DNA of 64,000 bases from CBFIDE01 sp965661265 (GTDB taxonomy: Bacteria > Bacteroidota > Bacteroidia > Flavobacteriales > Schleiferiaceae): positions 1 through 64,000 of the forward strand of contig CBFIDE010000010.1 of NCBI GenBank assembly GCA_965661265.1, in the 5' to 3' direction. Under the pieces are notes generated by a model. The model was not told the DNA's origin. It did no database searches and was given only the letters and a program-made list of their open reading frames with translations. Shown here piece after piece: positions 7,978 to 16,260 of this stretch (position 1 is the stretch's first letter; every line of letters begins with the position of its first letter). The position numbers and the translations under genes are program-made.

Positions 7978-8955
7978 ATGAGCACAGCAATTGAACCAAT
8001 TTTAAGTGAGAACAAGAACAGATTTGTACTGTTTCCAATTGAACACCATGATATATGGGAATGGTATAAAAAGTCCGAAGCCAGTTTTTGGACTGCTGAA
8101 GAAATTGATCTTCATCAGGATATTTCAGATTGGAATAATAAGCTAAATGATGATGAGCGTTATTTCATCAAACATATTCTTGCTTTTTTTGCTGCAAGCG
8201 ATGGTATTGTGAATGAGAATTTAGCGGAGAACTTTGTGAATGAAGTTCAATATACTGAAGCTAAGTTTTTCTATGGTTTCCAAATAATGATGGAGAACAT
8301 TCACAGTGAAACTTACTCTCTTCTTATAGATTCTTATATCAAAGATAAAGAGGATAGACATAAATTATTTACAGCAATAGATAGTTTTGAGGCTATCAAG
8401 AAGAAGGCGGACTGGGCACTAAAGTGGATTGAGTCTGATAGCTTTGCGGAAAGGCTAATCGCATTTGCTGCAGTAGAAGGTATCTTCTTTAGTGGTGCTT
8501 TCTGCTCTATTTTCTGGTTAAAGAAAAGAGGTTTGATGCCTGGATTAACCTTCTCTAACGAATTAATTTCAAGAGATGAAGGTATGCATTGTGATTTTGC
8601 TGTTCACTTGCATAATAAACATTTAGTAAATAAGGTTCCTAAAGAAAGGATCACACAGATAATAACAGAAGCTCTTGATATAGAAAGAGAGTTTATCACA
8701 GAATCATTACCAGTAAATCTTATTGGAATGAATTCTAAGTTAATGACACAATACTTAGAGTTTGTAGCAGATAGATTATTAGTTGAGCTAAAATGTGATA
8801 AGATTTATAATGTAGAGAATCCTTTTGATTTTATGGAGCTAATAAGCTTAGAAGGAAAGACAAATTTCTTTGAAAAGAGAGTTGGAGAGTATCAAAAAAG
8901 TGGTGTGGTTCAAGGGCAAGAATCAAATACTATTTCATTTGATTCAGATTTTTAA
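7978..8955 (+). CDS. nrdB: Ribonucleoside-diphosphate reductase beta subunit (class I)
   Basis: Supplies the stable radical used by NrdA to reduce ribonucleotides. From ATG 7978 (325 residues; a TTG at 7963 would add five) the di-iron ligands are seen: Asp44 in EEIDL, Glu106 and His109 in ENIHSE, then Glu in AVEGIFF, Glu and His in RDEGMHCDF. Tyr113, four residues after His109, sits where the radical tyrosine of eukaryotic R2 (HSEMYSLLI type) lies, so this is a tyrosyl-radical enzyme of the eukaryote-like branch. 40 bp upstream of nrdA, sharing its promoter at 7810-7840. Confidence 0.95.
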   Translation: MSTAIEPILSENKNRFVLFPIEHHDIWEWYKKSEASFWTAEEIDLHQDISDWNNKLNDDERYFIKHILAFFAASDGIVNENLAENFVNEVQYTEAKFFYGFQIMMENIHSETYSLLIDSYIKDKEDRHKLFTAIDSFEAIKKKADWALKWIESDSFAERLIAFAAVEGIFFSGAFCSIFWLKKRGLMPGLTFSNELISRDEGMHCDFAVHLHNKHLVNKVPKERITQIITEALDIEREFITESLPVNLIGMNSKLMTQYLEFVADRLLVELKCDKIYNVENPFDFMELISLEGKTNFFEKRVGEYQKSGVVQGQESNTISFDSDF

Positions 8956-8995
8956 CCAAAACCAAGCTGTACCCAAACAAACAAAATTTTAGACT

Positions 8996-11473
8996 ATGTA
9001 TGTATTAAAAAGAGACGGAAGAAAAGAGACTGTAAAGTTTGACAAAATTACTGCGAGAATTCAGAAACTCTGCTATGGATTAAGTCCGTTTGTAAATCCT
9101 ACTACAGTTGCCATGAAGGTAATTGAAGGTATTTATGAAGGAGTGTCAACTTCAGAATTGGATAGCCTGGCTGCAGAAGTTTCTGCATCTATGACTACTC
9201 GTCACCCAGATTATGCTCAGCTAGCCGCTAGAATTGCGGTATCTAATTTGCATAAGAATACCAATAAGTCTTTTTCAGAGACAATGAAAAGCTTACATGA
9301 GTATGTAAACCCAAAAACAGGATTACATTCTCAGCTTATTTCTGATGAGGTTTATGAAATTATTCAGAAAAATGCAGAAACATTAGACTCTACCTTAATT
9401 TATGATAGAGATTTTGGATATGATTACTTTGGATTTAAAACCTTAGAAAGATCCTACCTTTTAAGAATGAACGGTCAAATTTCTGAGAGACCACAGCATA
9501 TGTTAATGAGAGTTTCATTAGGAATTCATGGTGAAGACCTTGAGGCAGCCTTTGAAACTTATGACCTTATGAGTAAGAAGTACTTTACTCATGCTACACC
9601 TACTTTATTCAATTCAGGAACTCCAAAACCACAAATGTCTTCATGTTTCTTATTGACCATGAAAGATGATAGTATCGATGGAATTTACGATACCTTAAAG
9701 CAGTGTGCTAAGATTTCACAAAGCGCTGGAGGAATTGGTTTGTCTATTCACGATGTTAGAGCTACCGGCTCCTACATCAGAGGTACAAACGGTACTTCAA
9801 ACGGTATTGTGCCGATGCTTAGGGTGTTTAATGATACTGCAAGATATGTTGACCAAGGCGGTGGAAAAAGGAAAGGATCATTCGCAATTTACCTGGAGCC
9901 ATGGCATGCTGATGTCTTAGATTTTTTGGACTTAAGAAAAAATCATGGTAAAGAAGAAATGCGTGCCCGCGATTTGTTTTACGCACTTTGGATTCCGGAT
10001 TTATTCATGAAGAGAGTAAAAGAGGACGGAATGTGGACTCTTATGGACCCTAATGAAAGCGCTGGTTTATGTGACGTTCATAGTGAAGAATTTGAGAAGC
10101 TTTATACTCAGTATGAAGCCGAAGGAAAAGCGAGAAAAACGATCAAAGCACGTGAGCTATGGGGTAAAATCATGGAATCTCAAATTGAAACTGGTACCCC
10201 TTATATGTTGTATAAAGACGCTGCTAATAGCAAGTCTAATCAACAGAATTTAGGAACTATAAGATCTTCTAACCTTTGTACTGAGATTATAGAGTACACT
10301 GCTCCAGACGAGGTGGCGGTTTGTAACCTAGCCTCTATAGCTTTACCAATGTATGTAGAAGACGGGAAGTTTGATCATGATAAACTGTTTAAAGTAACTT
10401 ATAAGGTGACTAAGAACTTAAATAGAATTATTGATAGAAATTATTATCCTGTAGCTGAAGCTAGAAATTCAAACATGAGACATCGTCCAGTTGGTTTAGG
10501 AGTTCAAGGTTTGGCAGATACTTTTATCAAGCTTAGGATGCCATTTACTAGCGAAGAAGCTAAGGCTTTAAATAAAGATATTTTTGAAACAATCTATTAT
10601 GCATCTCTTTGTGCATCTAAAGATGAGGCAATTCAAGACGGAGCTTACGAAAGTTATGAAGGATCTCCAATAAGCCAAGGTAAATTCCAGTTTAACTTAT
10701 GGGGTGTTGATGATGCTCAATTAAGCGGAAGATGGGATTGGTCTAGTTTGAGATCTGAAATTAAAGAACATGGTGTTAGAAATTCATTATTGTTAGCTCC
10801 AATGCCTACAGCTAGTACTTCTCAAATACTTGGAAACAATGAGTGCTTTGAGCCTTACACTAGTAATATCTATACAAGAAGAGTACTTAGCGGAGAGTTT
10901 GTTGTAGTTAATAAGCACTTACTTCTAGATCTTGTAAACCTTGGACTTTGGAATGAAGAACTTAAGAATGATATCATTAGAGCTAATGGCTCTATTCAAC
11001 ATATCGATTCAATTCCTGATAACATCAAGGAAATGTATAAGACTGTATGGGAGCTTAGTATGAAAGATATTATTGATATGTCTGCGGAAAGAGGTCACTT
11101 TATTGATCAGTCTCAGTCTCTTAACTTATTCATGGAGAACCCAAATATCGGCAAACTAACTTCTATGCATTTCTATGCTTGGGAGAAAGGATTGAAGACC
11201 GGGATGTATTACCTAAGAACTAAGGCAGCCTCTGAAGCCATTAAGTTTACTGTTCAAAAGCAGTCAAAATCTGAGGTTGAGCCTGTAACAGAAAGCAAGC
11301 AAGTTGAGGAAATTCAAACTAAAGAAACGGAATCTCCTGCTTCAGCTCCAGCAACTGCAATTGCAGAACAAAGGGTGGCCGAAATGGCAAATGCGGTTAA
11401 CTCTTTTTCAGAAGAAGAGATTATAGCGTGTTCAATTGATAATCCTGATGATTGTGAAGCTTGTGGTTCATAA
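8996..11473 (+). CDS. nrdA: Ribonucleoside-diphosphate reductase alpha subunit (class I)
   Basis: Catalytic subunit reducing NDPs to dNDPs. The 825 residues start with an ATP-cone (YVLKRDGRKETVKFDKITARI, residues 2-90), giving allosteric activity control. Catalytic cysteines are visible in MSSCFLL (redox), NLCTEI (thiyl radical) and VAVCNLAS, and the C-terminal shuttle pair is CEAC just before the end. Radical-transfer tyrosines are expected in the LLAPMPTASTSQILG region. A low-complexity Glu/Ser/Ala linker (about residues 755-800) separates the core from the mobile CEAC tail. The stop is 1 bp before the next frame, a likely coupled downstream gene. Confidence 0.96.
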   Translation: MYVLKRDGRKETVKFDKITARIQKLCYGLSPFVNPTTVAMKVIEGIYEGVSTSELDSLAAEVSASMTTRHPDYAQLAARIAVSNLHKNTNKSFSETMKSLHEYVNPKTGLHSQLISDEVYEIIQKNAETLDSTLIYDRDFGYDYFGFKTLERSYLLRMNGQISERPQHMLMRVSLGIHGEDLEAAFETYDLMSKKYFTHATPTLFNSGTPKPQMSSCFLLTMKDDSIDGIYDTLKQCAKISQSAGGIGLSIHDVRATGSYIRGTNGTSNGIVPMLRVFNDTARYVDQGGGKRKGSFAIYLEPWHADVLDFLDLRKNHGKEEMRARDLFYALWIPDLFMKRVKEDGMWTLMDPNESAGLCDVHSEEFEKLYTQYEAEGKARKTIKARELWGKIMESQIETGTPYMLYKDAANSKSNQQNLGTIRSSNLCTEIIEYTAPDEVAVCNLASIALPMYVEDGKFDHDKLFKVTYKVTKNLNRIIDRNYYPVAEARNSNMRHRPVGLGVQGLADTFIKLRMPFTSEEAKALNKDIFETIYYASLCASKDEAIQDGAYESYEGSPISQGKFQFNLWGVDDAQLSGRWDWSSLRSEIKEHGVRNSLLLAPMPTASTSQILGNNECFEPYTSNIYTRRVLSGEFVVVNKHLLLDLVNLGLWNEELKNDIIRANGSIQHIDSIPDNIKEMYKTVWELSMKDIIDMSAERGHFIDQSQSLNLFMENPNIGKLTSMHFYAWEKGLKTGMYYLRTKAASEAIKFTVQKQSKSEVEPVTESKQVEEIQTKETESPASAPATAIAEQRVAEMANAVNSFSEEEIIACSIDNPDDCEACGS

Positions 11474-11474
11474 T

Positions 11475-11948
11475 TTGAAAAATTGTAGAATAAAGAGCCG
11501 ACTATTGTCGGCTCTTTTTGTTTCAACTCTGCTGTTGTTGAGTAATGTTGTCTTGGCCCAAAGTCAACAAATGGATAGCCAGCAGTTTGTGTTAAACGCT
11601 CTGTTGTTAGAGAATGCAAGTATCAATGGAGATGTTCATTTCTTGCTGATGAAGAAGCCATGGGAGGCTATAGCTTATATTGACAGCGCCGCAGCAAATT
11701 CAGTTTTGAAAGAAGCGGTACCAGATGAATATACCTTTGATAAAGATAAATTGACAATAGTCTTATCAAGCAGCCAAGAAGGTAGTTCTAGGAATGAACA
11801 AGATTTAAATTATTGTTTAGAATCTAACTCAATCGTCATCTATAAAGATTCAAAAGCACTAAATTTGGTTTGGCAAATCATCTACCTTGATTCTGATTAT
11901 CTAGTATTGGATATTGATGGTTTGCGATTGTTTTTAATACATCCTTAA
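11475..11948 (+). CDS. Secreted hypothetical protein, coupled to nrdA
   Basis: Function not recognised. I choose TTG at 11475, one base after the nrdA stop, because it gives a textbook signal peptide: basic MKNCRIKSR, a Leu-rich core, and a cleavage-type VVLAQ near residue 27. The mature part (about 130 residues) has no Cys pair cluster, membrane helix or known motif; its alternation of short hydrophobic strands (KLTIVLSSS, SIVIYKDS, DYLVLDIDGLRLFLIH) suggests a beta-rich fold. A 10-11 bp GC-rich hairpin followed by a T run lies inside the signal-peptide codons (11492-11519), exactly where a terminator for nrdBA would be expected. Confidence 0.65.
   Translation: MKNCRIKSRLLSALFVSTLLLLSNVVLAQSQQMDSQQFVLNALLLENASINGDVHFLLMKKPWEAIAYIDSAAANSVLKEAVPDEYTFDKDKLTIVLSSSQEGSSRNEQDLNYCLESNSIVIYKDSKALNLVWQIIYLDSDYLVLDIDGLRLFLIHP
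11492..11519 (+). terminator. Terminator-like hairpin inside a signal-peptide coding region
   Basis: Perfect 11-bp stem AAAGAGCCGAC / GTCGGCTCTTT with loop TATT and trailing T residues, 19 bp after nrdA. It encodes residues 6-15 of the secreted protein. It probably ends much of the nrdBA transcript. Confidence 0.75.
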
Positions 11949-11959
11949 ATAAAGGACTT

Positions 11960-12364
11960 ATGTCTGGAGATAAACATAATTTAGAAATCGCTAAATTGCA
12001 AAAGGAGATAGAGACTTATCTTGGTTTAAGCTCAACTCAAATGATATTTGATTTCCAGAGCGTAAATAATGGAATGAGATTGGATGTCATAACTGTCAAT
12101 TCAAGACACAACCAATCTTTTCTATTTCATAGTACTGAAGGATATAGTAAGATTGATGCTCTTGTTCAAATGAAGGAGTATGTAATCATTCATAGAGAGA
12201 AAAAAAACTCCTATACTATTCAGTGGTCCGTTCAAGGAGAGAATGAACTTCATACCTCTTATTTTAGAGCCAAGGATATTCCTGAGGCATTAGACAAGCT
12301 GCATTACGGTAGGGATCCCAACTCAATAACTATCTTCAGCGTCGTTCTAAATCCAATTGCCTAG
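11960..12364 (+). CDS. Hypothetical protein, 134 aa
   Basis: Not recognised. Soluble, without signal peptide or membrane helix. An N-terminal amphipathic helix (NLEIAKLQKEIETYLG) precedes an alpha/beta pattern with strands such as RLDVITVNSR, SFLFHSTEG and YTIQWSV, then a closing helix DIPEALDKLHY. It starts 11 bp after the secreted protein, so it is likely cotranscribed with it. Nothing in the sequence ties it to ribonucleotide reduction. Confidence 0.7.
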   Translation: MSGDKHNLEIAKLQKEIETYLGLSSTQMIFDFQSVNNGMRLDVITVNSRHNQSFLFHSTEGYSKIDALVQMKEYVIIHREKKNSYTIQWSVQGENELHTSYFRAKDIPEALDKLHYGRDPNSITIFSVVLNPIA

Positions 12365-12407
12365 ATTTTTTTTCTTAACTTGTTAGGAGTAAACAAATCC
12401 AAACCCA

Positions 12408-12566
12408 ATGAATAGAGCACCAAAAAGAGTTGTCCGTCAAAGAGCTCGAAGGATAAAAAAGGCCACCAAGGCCAAGGCTACAGCAAAAGATTATCTACAG
12501 AATGCATTAGTTATTCTTGTGATCGCAGTAATTTTAGCAGCAGCTCTGTATCTAACGCAGTCCTAA
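12408..12566 (+). CDS. Small basic single-pass membrane protein, 52 aa
   Basis: Found by reading the gap. ATG at 12408 opens 52 codons: a very basic N-terminal half (MNRAPKRVVRQRARRIKKAT, many Arg and Lys) followed by one hydrophobic helix (NALVILVIAVILAAALYL) near the C-terminus. Topology should be N-in by the positive-inside rule. An AGGAG lies 18 nt upstream, too far for a strong ribosome site. 43 bp after the 134-aa gene. Function unknown; could be a small regulator of a membrane complex. Confidence 0.55.
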   Translation: MNRAPKRVVRQRARRIKKATKAKATAKDYLQNALVILVIAVILAAALYLTQS

Positions 12567-12674
12567 TTTTTTTAATAATTTTTACGTATTTGAGTGTAGG
12601 AAAATTCAGTCAAATAATTGATAATCAGTTTTTTATAAAATTTTAAGTATATTTATGAAATAAAACCAAACAAT

Positions 12675-12770
12675 ATGCAAGAAGCAAAAACAGATTCAAG
12701 AGTTCAGAAATTCTGTGTGGTAGCGATTATTTTGGCAATAGTAAGCTTTGCTTTAATAATGACAACCTAA
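12675..12770 (+). CDS. Tiny single-pass membrane protein, 31 aa
   Basis: ATG at 12675 gives 31 codons: a short polar N-terminus (MQEAKTDSRVQKF) and one hydrophobic helix (CVVAIILAIVSFALIM) ending TT. It ends 5 bp before the stop of the convergent helix-turn-helix gene. Size and layout fit small membrane peptides such as type I toxins or complex subunits, but no antisense partner is evident. A near-consensus -7 box TATATTTA lies about 20 nt upstream. Confidence 0.45.
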   Translation: MQEAKTDSRVQKFCVVAIILAIVSFALIMTT

Positions 12771-12775
12771 GAGTT

Positions 12776-13792
12776 TTAAATAAAAGGGTCTTCCTCTTTA
12801 ATTTTTTGAACCAATCGATTTACCTTATTCGCGTAAACCGTAAAAAACTTGTTGCGATCCTTATCAGTGGCAGTTTTTAAGTGAACGCATCTTTCGGTTT
12901 GGGCCTTAAGATACTTCTCCATATCGCAAGCCAAATCTTGATCAAAGCTATGCAGATAGTTAAGGCCTGCATATGGAATGATATAGACAAGTTTGCTCCT
13001 ATCGACCTTGGCTAATATGTGATTGTCCATCAATAGAATTTCGTGAAAATATATATTGCAATCGCCATCACTCTCATAGGTTTTTATTTTAGAATTTAGT
13101 CCTGATTTTTTACCGGCGCTCGCTTGAATGCTAATAAGTCTTAGCATATCCATTATTTCATCACAAATGGTTAATAGAATATCTTTGTCAGTAATATAGC
13201 CTGAGCTAAAGGCAAATTCCATTTGTCGAATAATGCTATGCAGGCTAGTTTCATTCCAAATTTCAATAGAATTGATTTTTTGATATTCAAGATGTTGCTG
13301 ATGTGCGATGTCTAAAAATTCTTGAGGAATCTCTCTCATTTCTATAGGCCTCCCATTAATTTTCAGTCCATACATTGATCTTAGCCAAATGAATATTTTG
13401 AATTTGGCTAATAAAGGAAACCCAAAATGATAGAAAATGGGAACTTCTTTTGCGCTATAATACATGAAGTGATCCTCATAGGCCGAGATGTTTTGCAATT
13501 GAACAAGGCTAGCCTCTAAATAGATTCTATATTTATCAAGACTATCTATTCCAGGTCTGTGAAAAAATAAGGAAGCATTGGCCTGCTCATTTGTAAGGCT
13601 AGATAAAGAAATACCAAATCGTTGTGCCAGCTTTATTCCTTCGTCAAATGTTAAAGCGGTGTTTAGCCTCATACGCCTATAGACGCTATCAGTTGATGTT
13701 CCTAAAATTTCAGCTATGCAGGGCACAATAGAGTTTTTATCCCCTATTATTTCTTCAATTCTCTTAAAAATTGCTTCTTGAAAGTGGATCAT
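12776..13792 (-). CDS. Helix-turn-helix regulator with large C-terminal domain
   Basis: Probable DNA-binding regulator, 338 residues. Residues 24-41 (PCIAEILGTSTDSVYRRM) form a helix-turn-helix, followed by TALTFDEGIKLAQRFGISLSSL, together resembling a XRE/Cro-like head. The remaining 260 residues are unrecognised, alpha-helical in character, without membrane helix or signal. I believe such head-plus-long-tail proteins recur in Bacteroidota but cannot name the family. It faces the two tiny membrane proteins and is divergent from the M20 peptidase; either could be a target. Confidence 0.65.
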   Translation of the reverse strand: MIHFQEAIFKRIEEIIGDKNSIVPCIAEILGTSTDSVYRRMRLNTALTFDEGIKLAQRFGISLSSLTNEQANASLFFHRPGIDSLDKYRIYLEASLVQLQNISAYEDHFMYYSAKEVPIFYHFGFPLLAKFKIFIWLRSMYGLKINGRPIEMREIPQEFLDIAHQQHLEYQKINSIEIWNETSLHSIIRQMEFAFSSGYITDKDILLTICDEIMDMLRLISIQASAGKKSGLNSKIKTYESDGDCNIYFHEILLMDNHILAKVDRSKLVYIIPYAGLNYLHSFDQDLACDMEKYLKAQTERCVHLKTATDKDRNKFFTVYANKVNRLVQKIKEEDPFI

Positions 13793-14032
13793 AATACTTG
13801 GTTTGAATCTTAAAGCTAGTTAAAATCTTTAGTAAGACGATTAAAAAACAAGGAAACTTATTGTATATGAGTTACTTACATATGGTTTAGGTAAAAGTGG
13901 TAATCTAAAACCGTTGTTTTGTGCTTATGTATATTATTGATATTCAATGCTATTGTATGTATTTGTGTGCTTTTAGTTAGAATTAAAATTCTGCCAACAT
14001 TTTTTTAAGCTTTTTAAGCGAGCTCTAATTCT

Positions 14033-14040
14033 TAATTTTG
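14033..14040 (+). promoter_or_regulatory. -7 promoter box TAATTTTG abutting the M20 peptidase start
   Basis: Exact TAnnTTTG match separated from the ATG at 14045 by four bases (TCAA). No clear -33 TTG. Predicts a leaderless or nearly leaderless mRNA. A separate short palindrome AGAATT-AA-AATTCT lies upstream at 13979-13992. Confidence 0.45.
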
Positions 14041-14044
14041 TCAA

Positions 14045-15496
14045 ATGAAAAATATTCTAAGGTTGATAGTCCTATTATTCGTATCAGGGCTGCTAATAAT
14101 TTTATCAAACTATTTTTTACAAGCTTCTACTGTTTATGATGGAGCTGTAAAACTTGTTAAAGGCAATTCTAGCCCTGTATTTCCTTCACGCCTTATAGAA
14201 TGTAAGACCATTAGTCATAAAAAAGGAATGATTGATAGCGCTGCTTTTGCTGACTTAACGTCAATAGTAAAAGAGAATTGTCCAAACTTGAGTGCATATG
14301 CCGATTGGGAGTTATTTGAAAATCATAGCTTTTTAATTCATATCGATGGAGCTGATGCTGATTTAAAGCCTCTTGTATTATTGGCGCATATGGATGTAGT
14401 TCCGGTTCCAAAAACTAGTTATTCAGATTGGGAGCACCCTCCTTTTAAAGGAGTGATTGATGACGGCTATATTTGGGGAAGAGGCGCTCTTGATGATAAA
14501 ACTAGTTTTGCCGCCATTCTTCAGGCTGTCGAAAATCTCTTAAAGGATTCGTTTGAATTTAATAGATCAGTTTATCTTGTTTTTGGCCATGATGAAGAAA
14601 TAGGAGGAACAGGAGCTAAGGCGATTTCCGAGTATTTAGAGGAGAAGGGTGTAGAAGCTGAAATAGTATTGGATGAAGGAGGTTATTATACCAAAGGATT
14701 GATTCCAGGTATTGATGAGACCATTGCATTAGTTGGACTAGCAGAGAAGGGATATATGAGTATTGACTTAGTTGTCAATACAGAAGCTGGGCACAGCTCA
14801 ATGCCATCCTATCAATCATCTTTAGAAGTGTTAATTGATGCGGTAAAGAAATTGAGAGACAATCCCTTTGAGCCAAGAATTAGCGAACCTTTAGACGGCT
14901 TTATAAAAGAAGTTGGACCTAATTTGCCTTTTGCCCAGTCTTTGGCTTTTTCTAATAGGTGGTTGTTTGAATCTCTAATTTTAAATGCATATTCCAAAGG
15001 TTCCTCCAGCTTTGCTCTAGTGCATACTACACAAACGCCAACTATTTTTAAATCGGGACTAAAAGATAATGTTATCCCCAAAAGGGCGATAGCTACAATT
15101 AATTATAGATTGCTGCCAGGAGATCTGCCAGCTGATGTAATTGAAAGAGTTAAGGATTTAATTGATGATGACAGGGTGAAAATTCAGGCGCACGGGGGAA
15201 TGGATCCCGTTAAGGCCTCTGAAGTAAGTCCTTATAACTCTATTAATTATAGAAAACTTGCAAGCCTTATTTCAGCTTCAAGAGAGAATTGCGTGGTTGC
15301 TCCTTATTTAATGATTGGCGCTTCAGATGCTCGTTATTTTTATAATATATCTGATGAAGTTTATAGATTCTCCCCTTATTTAATTGGAGCAGAAGACGTT
15401 TCAAGAATACATGGTGTTAACGAACGAATATCCATAAGCGATTATAATTCCTCTGTGAATTTTTATATGAGCCTTATTCACACCTTCAACGAATAG
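14045..15496 (+). CDS. M20 family metallopeptidase (carboxypeptidase-like)
   Basis: Zinc-dependent peptidase of the M20 family, closest in layout to the CPS1/PM20D group that removes C-terminal residues or cleaves N-acyl amino acids. Of 483 residues, about 5-25 form a membrane anchor or signal. Metal and catalytic motifs in order: LLAHMDVVP (His and Asp), DDGYIWGRGALDDK (bridging Asp), FGHDEEIGG (catalytic Glu-Glu pair), then Asp in VLDEGGYYT and a His in RIHGVNERIS near the end. The lid domain is marked by NTEAGHSSMPS. A -7 box sits 4 nt before the ATG. Substrate unknown. Confidence 0.88.
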   Translation: MKNILRLIVLLFVSGLLIILSNYFLQASTVYDGAVKLVKGNSSPVFPSRLIECKTISHKKGMIDSAAFADLTSIVKENCPNLSAYADWELFENHSFLIHIDGADADLKPLVLLAHMDVVPVPKTSYSDWEHPPFKGVIDDGYIWGRGALDDKTSFAAILQAVENLLKDSFEFNRSVYLVFGHDEEIGGTGAKAISEYLEEKGVEAEIVLDEGGYYTKGLIPGIDETIALVGLAEKGYMSIDLVVNTEAGHSSMPSYQSSLEVLIDAVKKLRDNPFEPRISEPLDGFIKEVGPNLPFAQSLAFSNRWLFESLILNAYSKGSSSFALVHTTQTPTIFKSGLKDNVIPKRAIATINYRLLPGDLPADVIERVKDLIDDDRVKIQAHGGMDPVKASEVSPYNSINYRKLASLISASRENCVVAPYLMIGASDARYFYNISDEVYRFSPYLIGAEDVSRIHGVNERISISDYNSSVNFYMSLIHTFNE

Positions 15497-15509
15497 TTAT
15501 TGCGTAAAC

Positions 15510-15555
15510 GGAATGATTCCTATCTTAGGAATAAAATTCCATATTCGGAATCATT
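15510..15555. repeat. Iterated GGAAT/ATTCC inverted repeats
   Basis: GGAAT-G-ATTCC (15510-15520), GGAAT-AAA-ATTCC (15528-15540) and GGAATCATT (15547-15555). AATGATTCC (15512-15520) also pairs perfectly with GGAATCATT over a distance. No T-run follows, so it is a poor terminator; it could be a structured RNA end or multi-site operator. Confidence 0.5.
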
Positions 15556-15610
15556 TAAAGACTTAGGTGTTTGGTAAATTGTTGATATACACATTTGTGT
15601 GTTTTGATAT

Positions 15611-15618
15611 TAGGTTTG
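15611..15618 (+). promoter_or_regulatory. -7 box TAGGTTTG upstream of the broken lipoprotein gene
   Basis: Exact TAnnTTTG match 26 nt before the ATG at 15645. TTG triplets upstream lie at 13 and 26 nt spacing, outside the normal range. Confidence 0.35.
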
Positions 15619-15644
15619 TGTTCAGCATGGAAAATAGCTATATC

Positions 15645-16159
15645 ATGAAATTAAAGTATTTGTTTTTTGGTGCCGTTGCGTTATTCTTACAAACTGTAAG
15701 GAAGATGAGCCTAAGGTTCCTAACCCTACAGCAACGCCTGATAGTACATCTGAATTAGTTGTCCCATCTGCGTTTAACTTTTCAACGGATAAGAGTATTG
15801 ATTATACTTTGAGCCTAGCAAATGCAGGATTGCCTACTAGTTATAAAGTAGAAATCTATGATAATATACCAACAAAGGGAGGTTCAGTATTATCTTCTGA
15901 TTTTATTCCAGCCGGACAAACGGTAAATGGACAAGTGGTTGTTCCTTCTTTTACAAAAAGAGCTTATGCAATTGTAACAAGGCCTGAAGGAGTTGAAAGC
16001 ATGCAGATGCAAGATGCAAGCGGAAGGTCCATCAACAAAGTATTTACAGTAGGAAAGAAAATGACCACTACAACAGTAGTTGTAAGTCCTGATTGTAATT
16101 CAGGTTGTGATGTAACTATAAATACAAGTAATAATTATACGATCAATTCAAGCCCCTGA
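15645..16159 (+). pseudogene. LruC-like lipoprotein remnant, frameshifted at the lipobox
   Basis: ATG at 15645 starts a lipoprotein-type signal (MKLKYLFFGAVALFLQT), but the frame then runs off. One extra T beside 15695 would change the next codon to TGT and restore C-KEDEPKVPNPTATPDST, a classic lipidated Cys with acidic tail, in frame with the open stretch to 16159. The restored mature part (ELVVPSAFNFSTDK onward) resembles the N-terminal domain of LruC-domain surface lipoproteins, which usually run several hundred residues; here it stops after about 170. So it is both frameshifted and truncated, or a sequencing error plus a short paralogue. A terminator follows. Confidence 0.6.
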
Positions 16160-16185
16160 AACGGCCGATAAAACACATACACACA

Positions 16186-16222
16186 TAAAAAAACCTGTTA
16201 CTCATAGTAACAGGTTTTTTTT
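16186..16222. terminator. Strong bidirectional terminator
   Basis: Perfect stem AACCTGTTACT / AGTAACAGGTT with loop CAT, extended by A and T runs on both sides. Serves the lipoprotein remnant on plus and the dehydrogenase on minus. Confidence 0.88.
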
Positions 16223-16260
16223 AATATCGGCGAAAGCCGAATTAATTCCTTATTTAAACT

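Noticed and set aside
11314..11619. 101-residue minus-strand frame across the nrdA end
   Set aside because: Overlaps the certain nrdA C-terminus with the CEAC motif; no coding features of its own.
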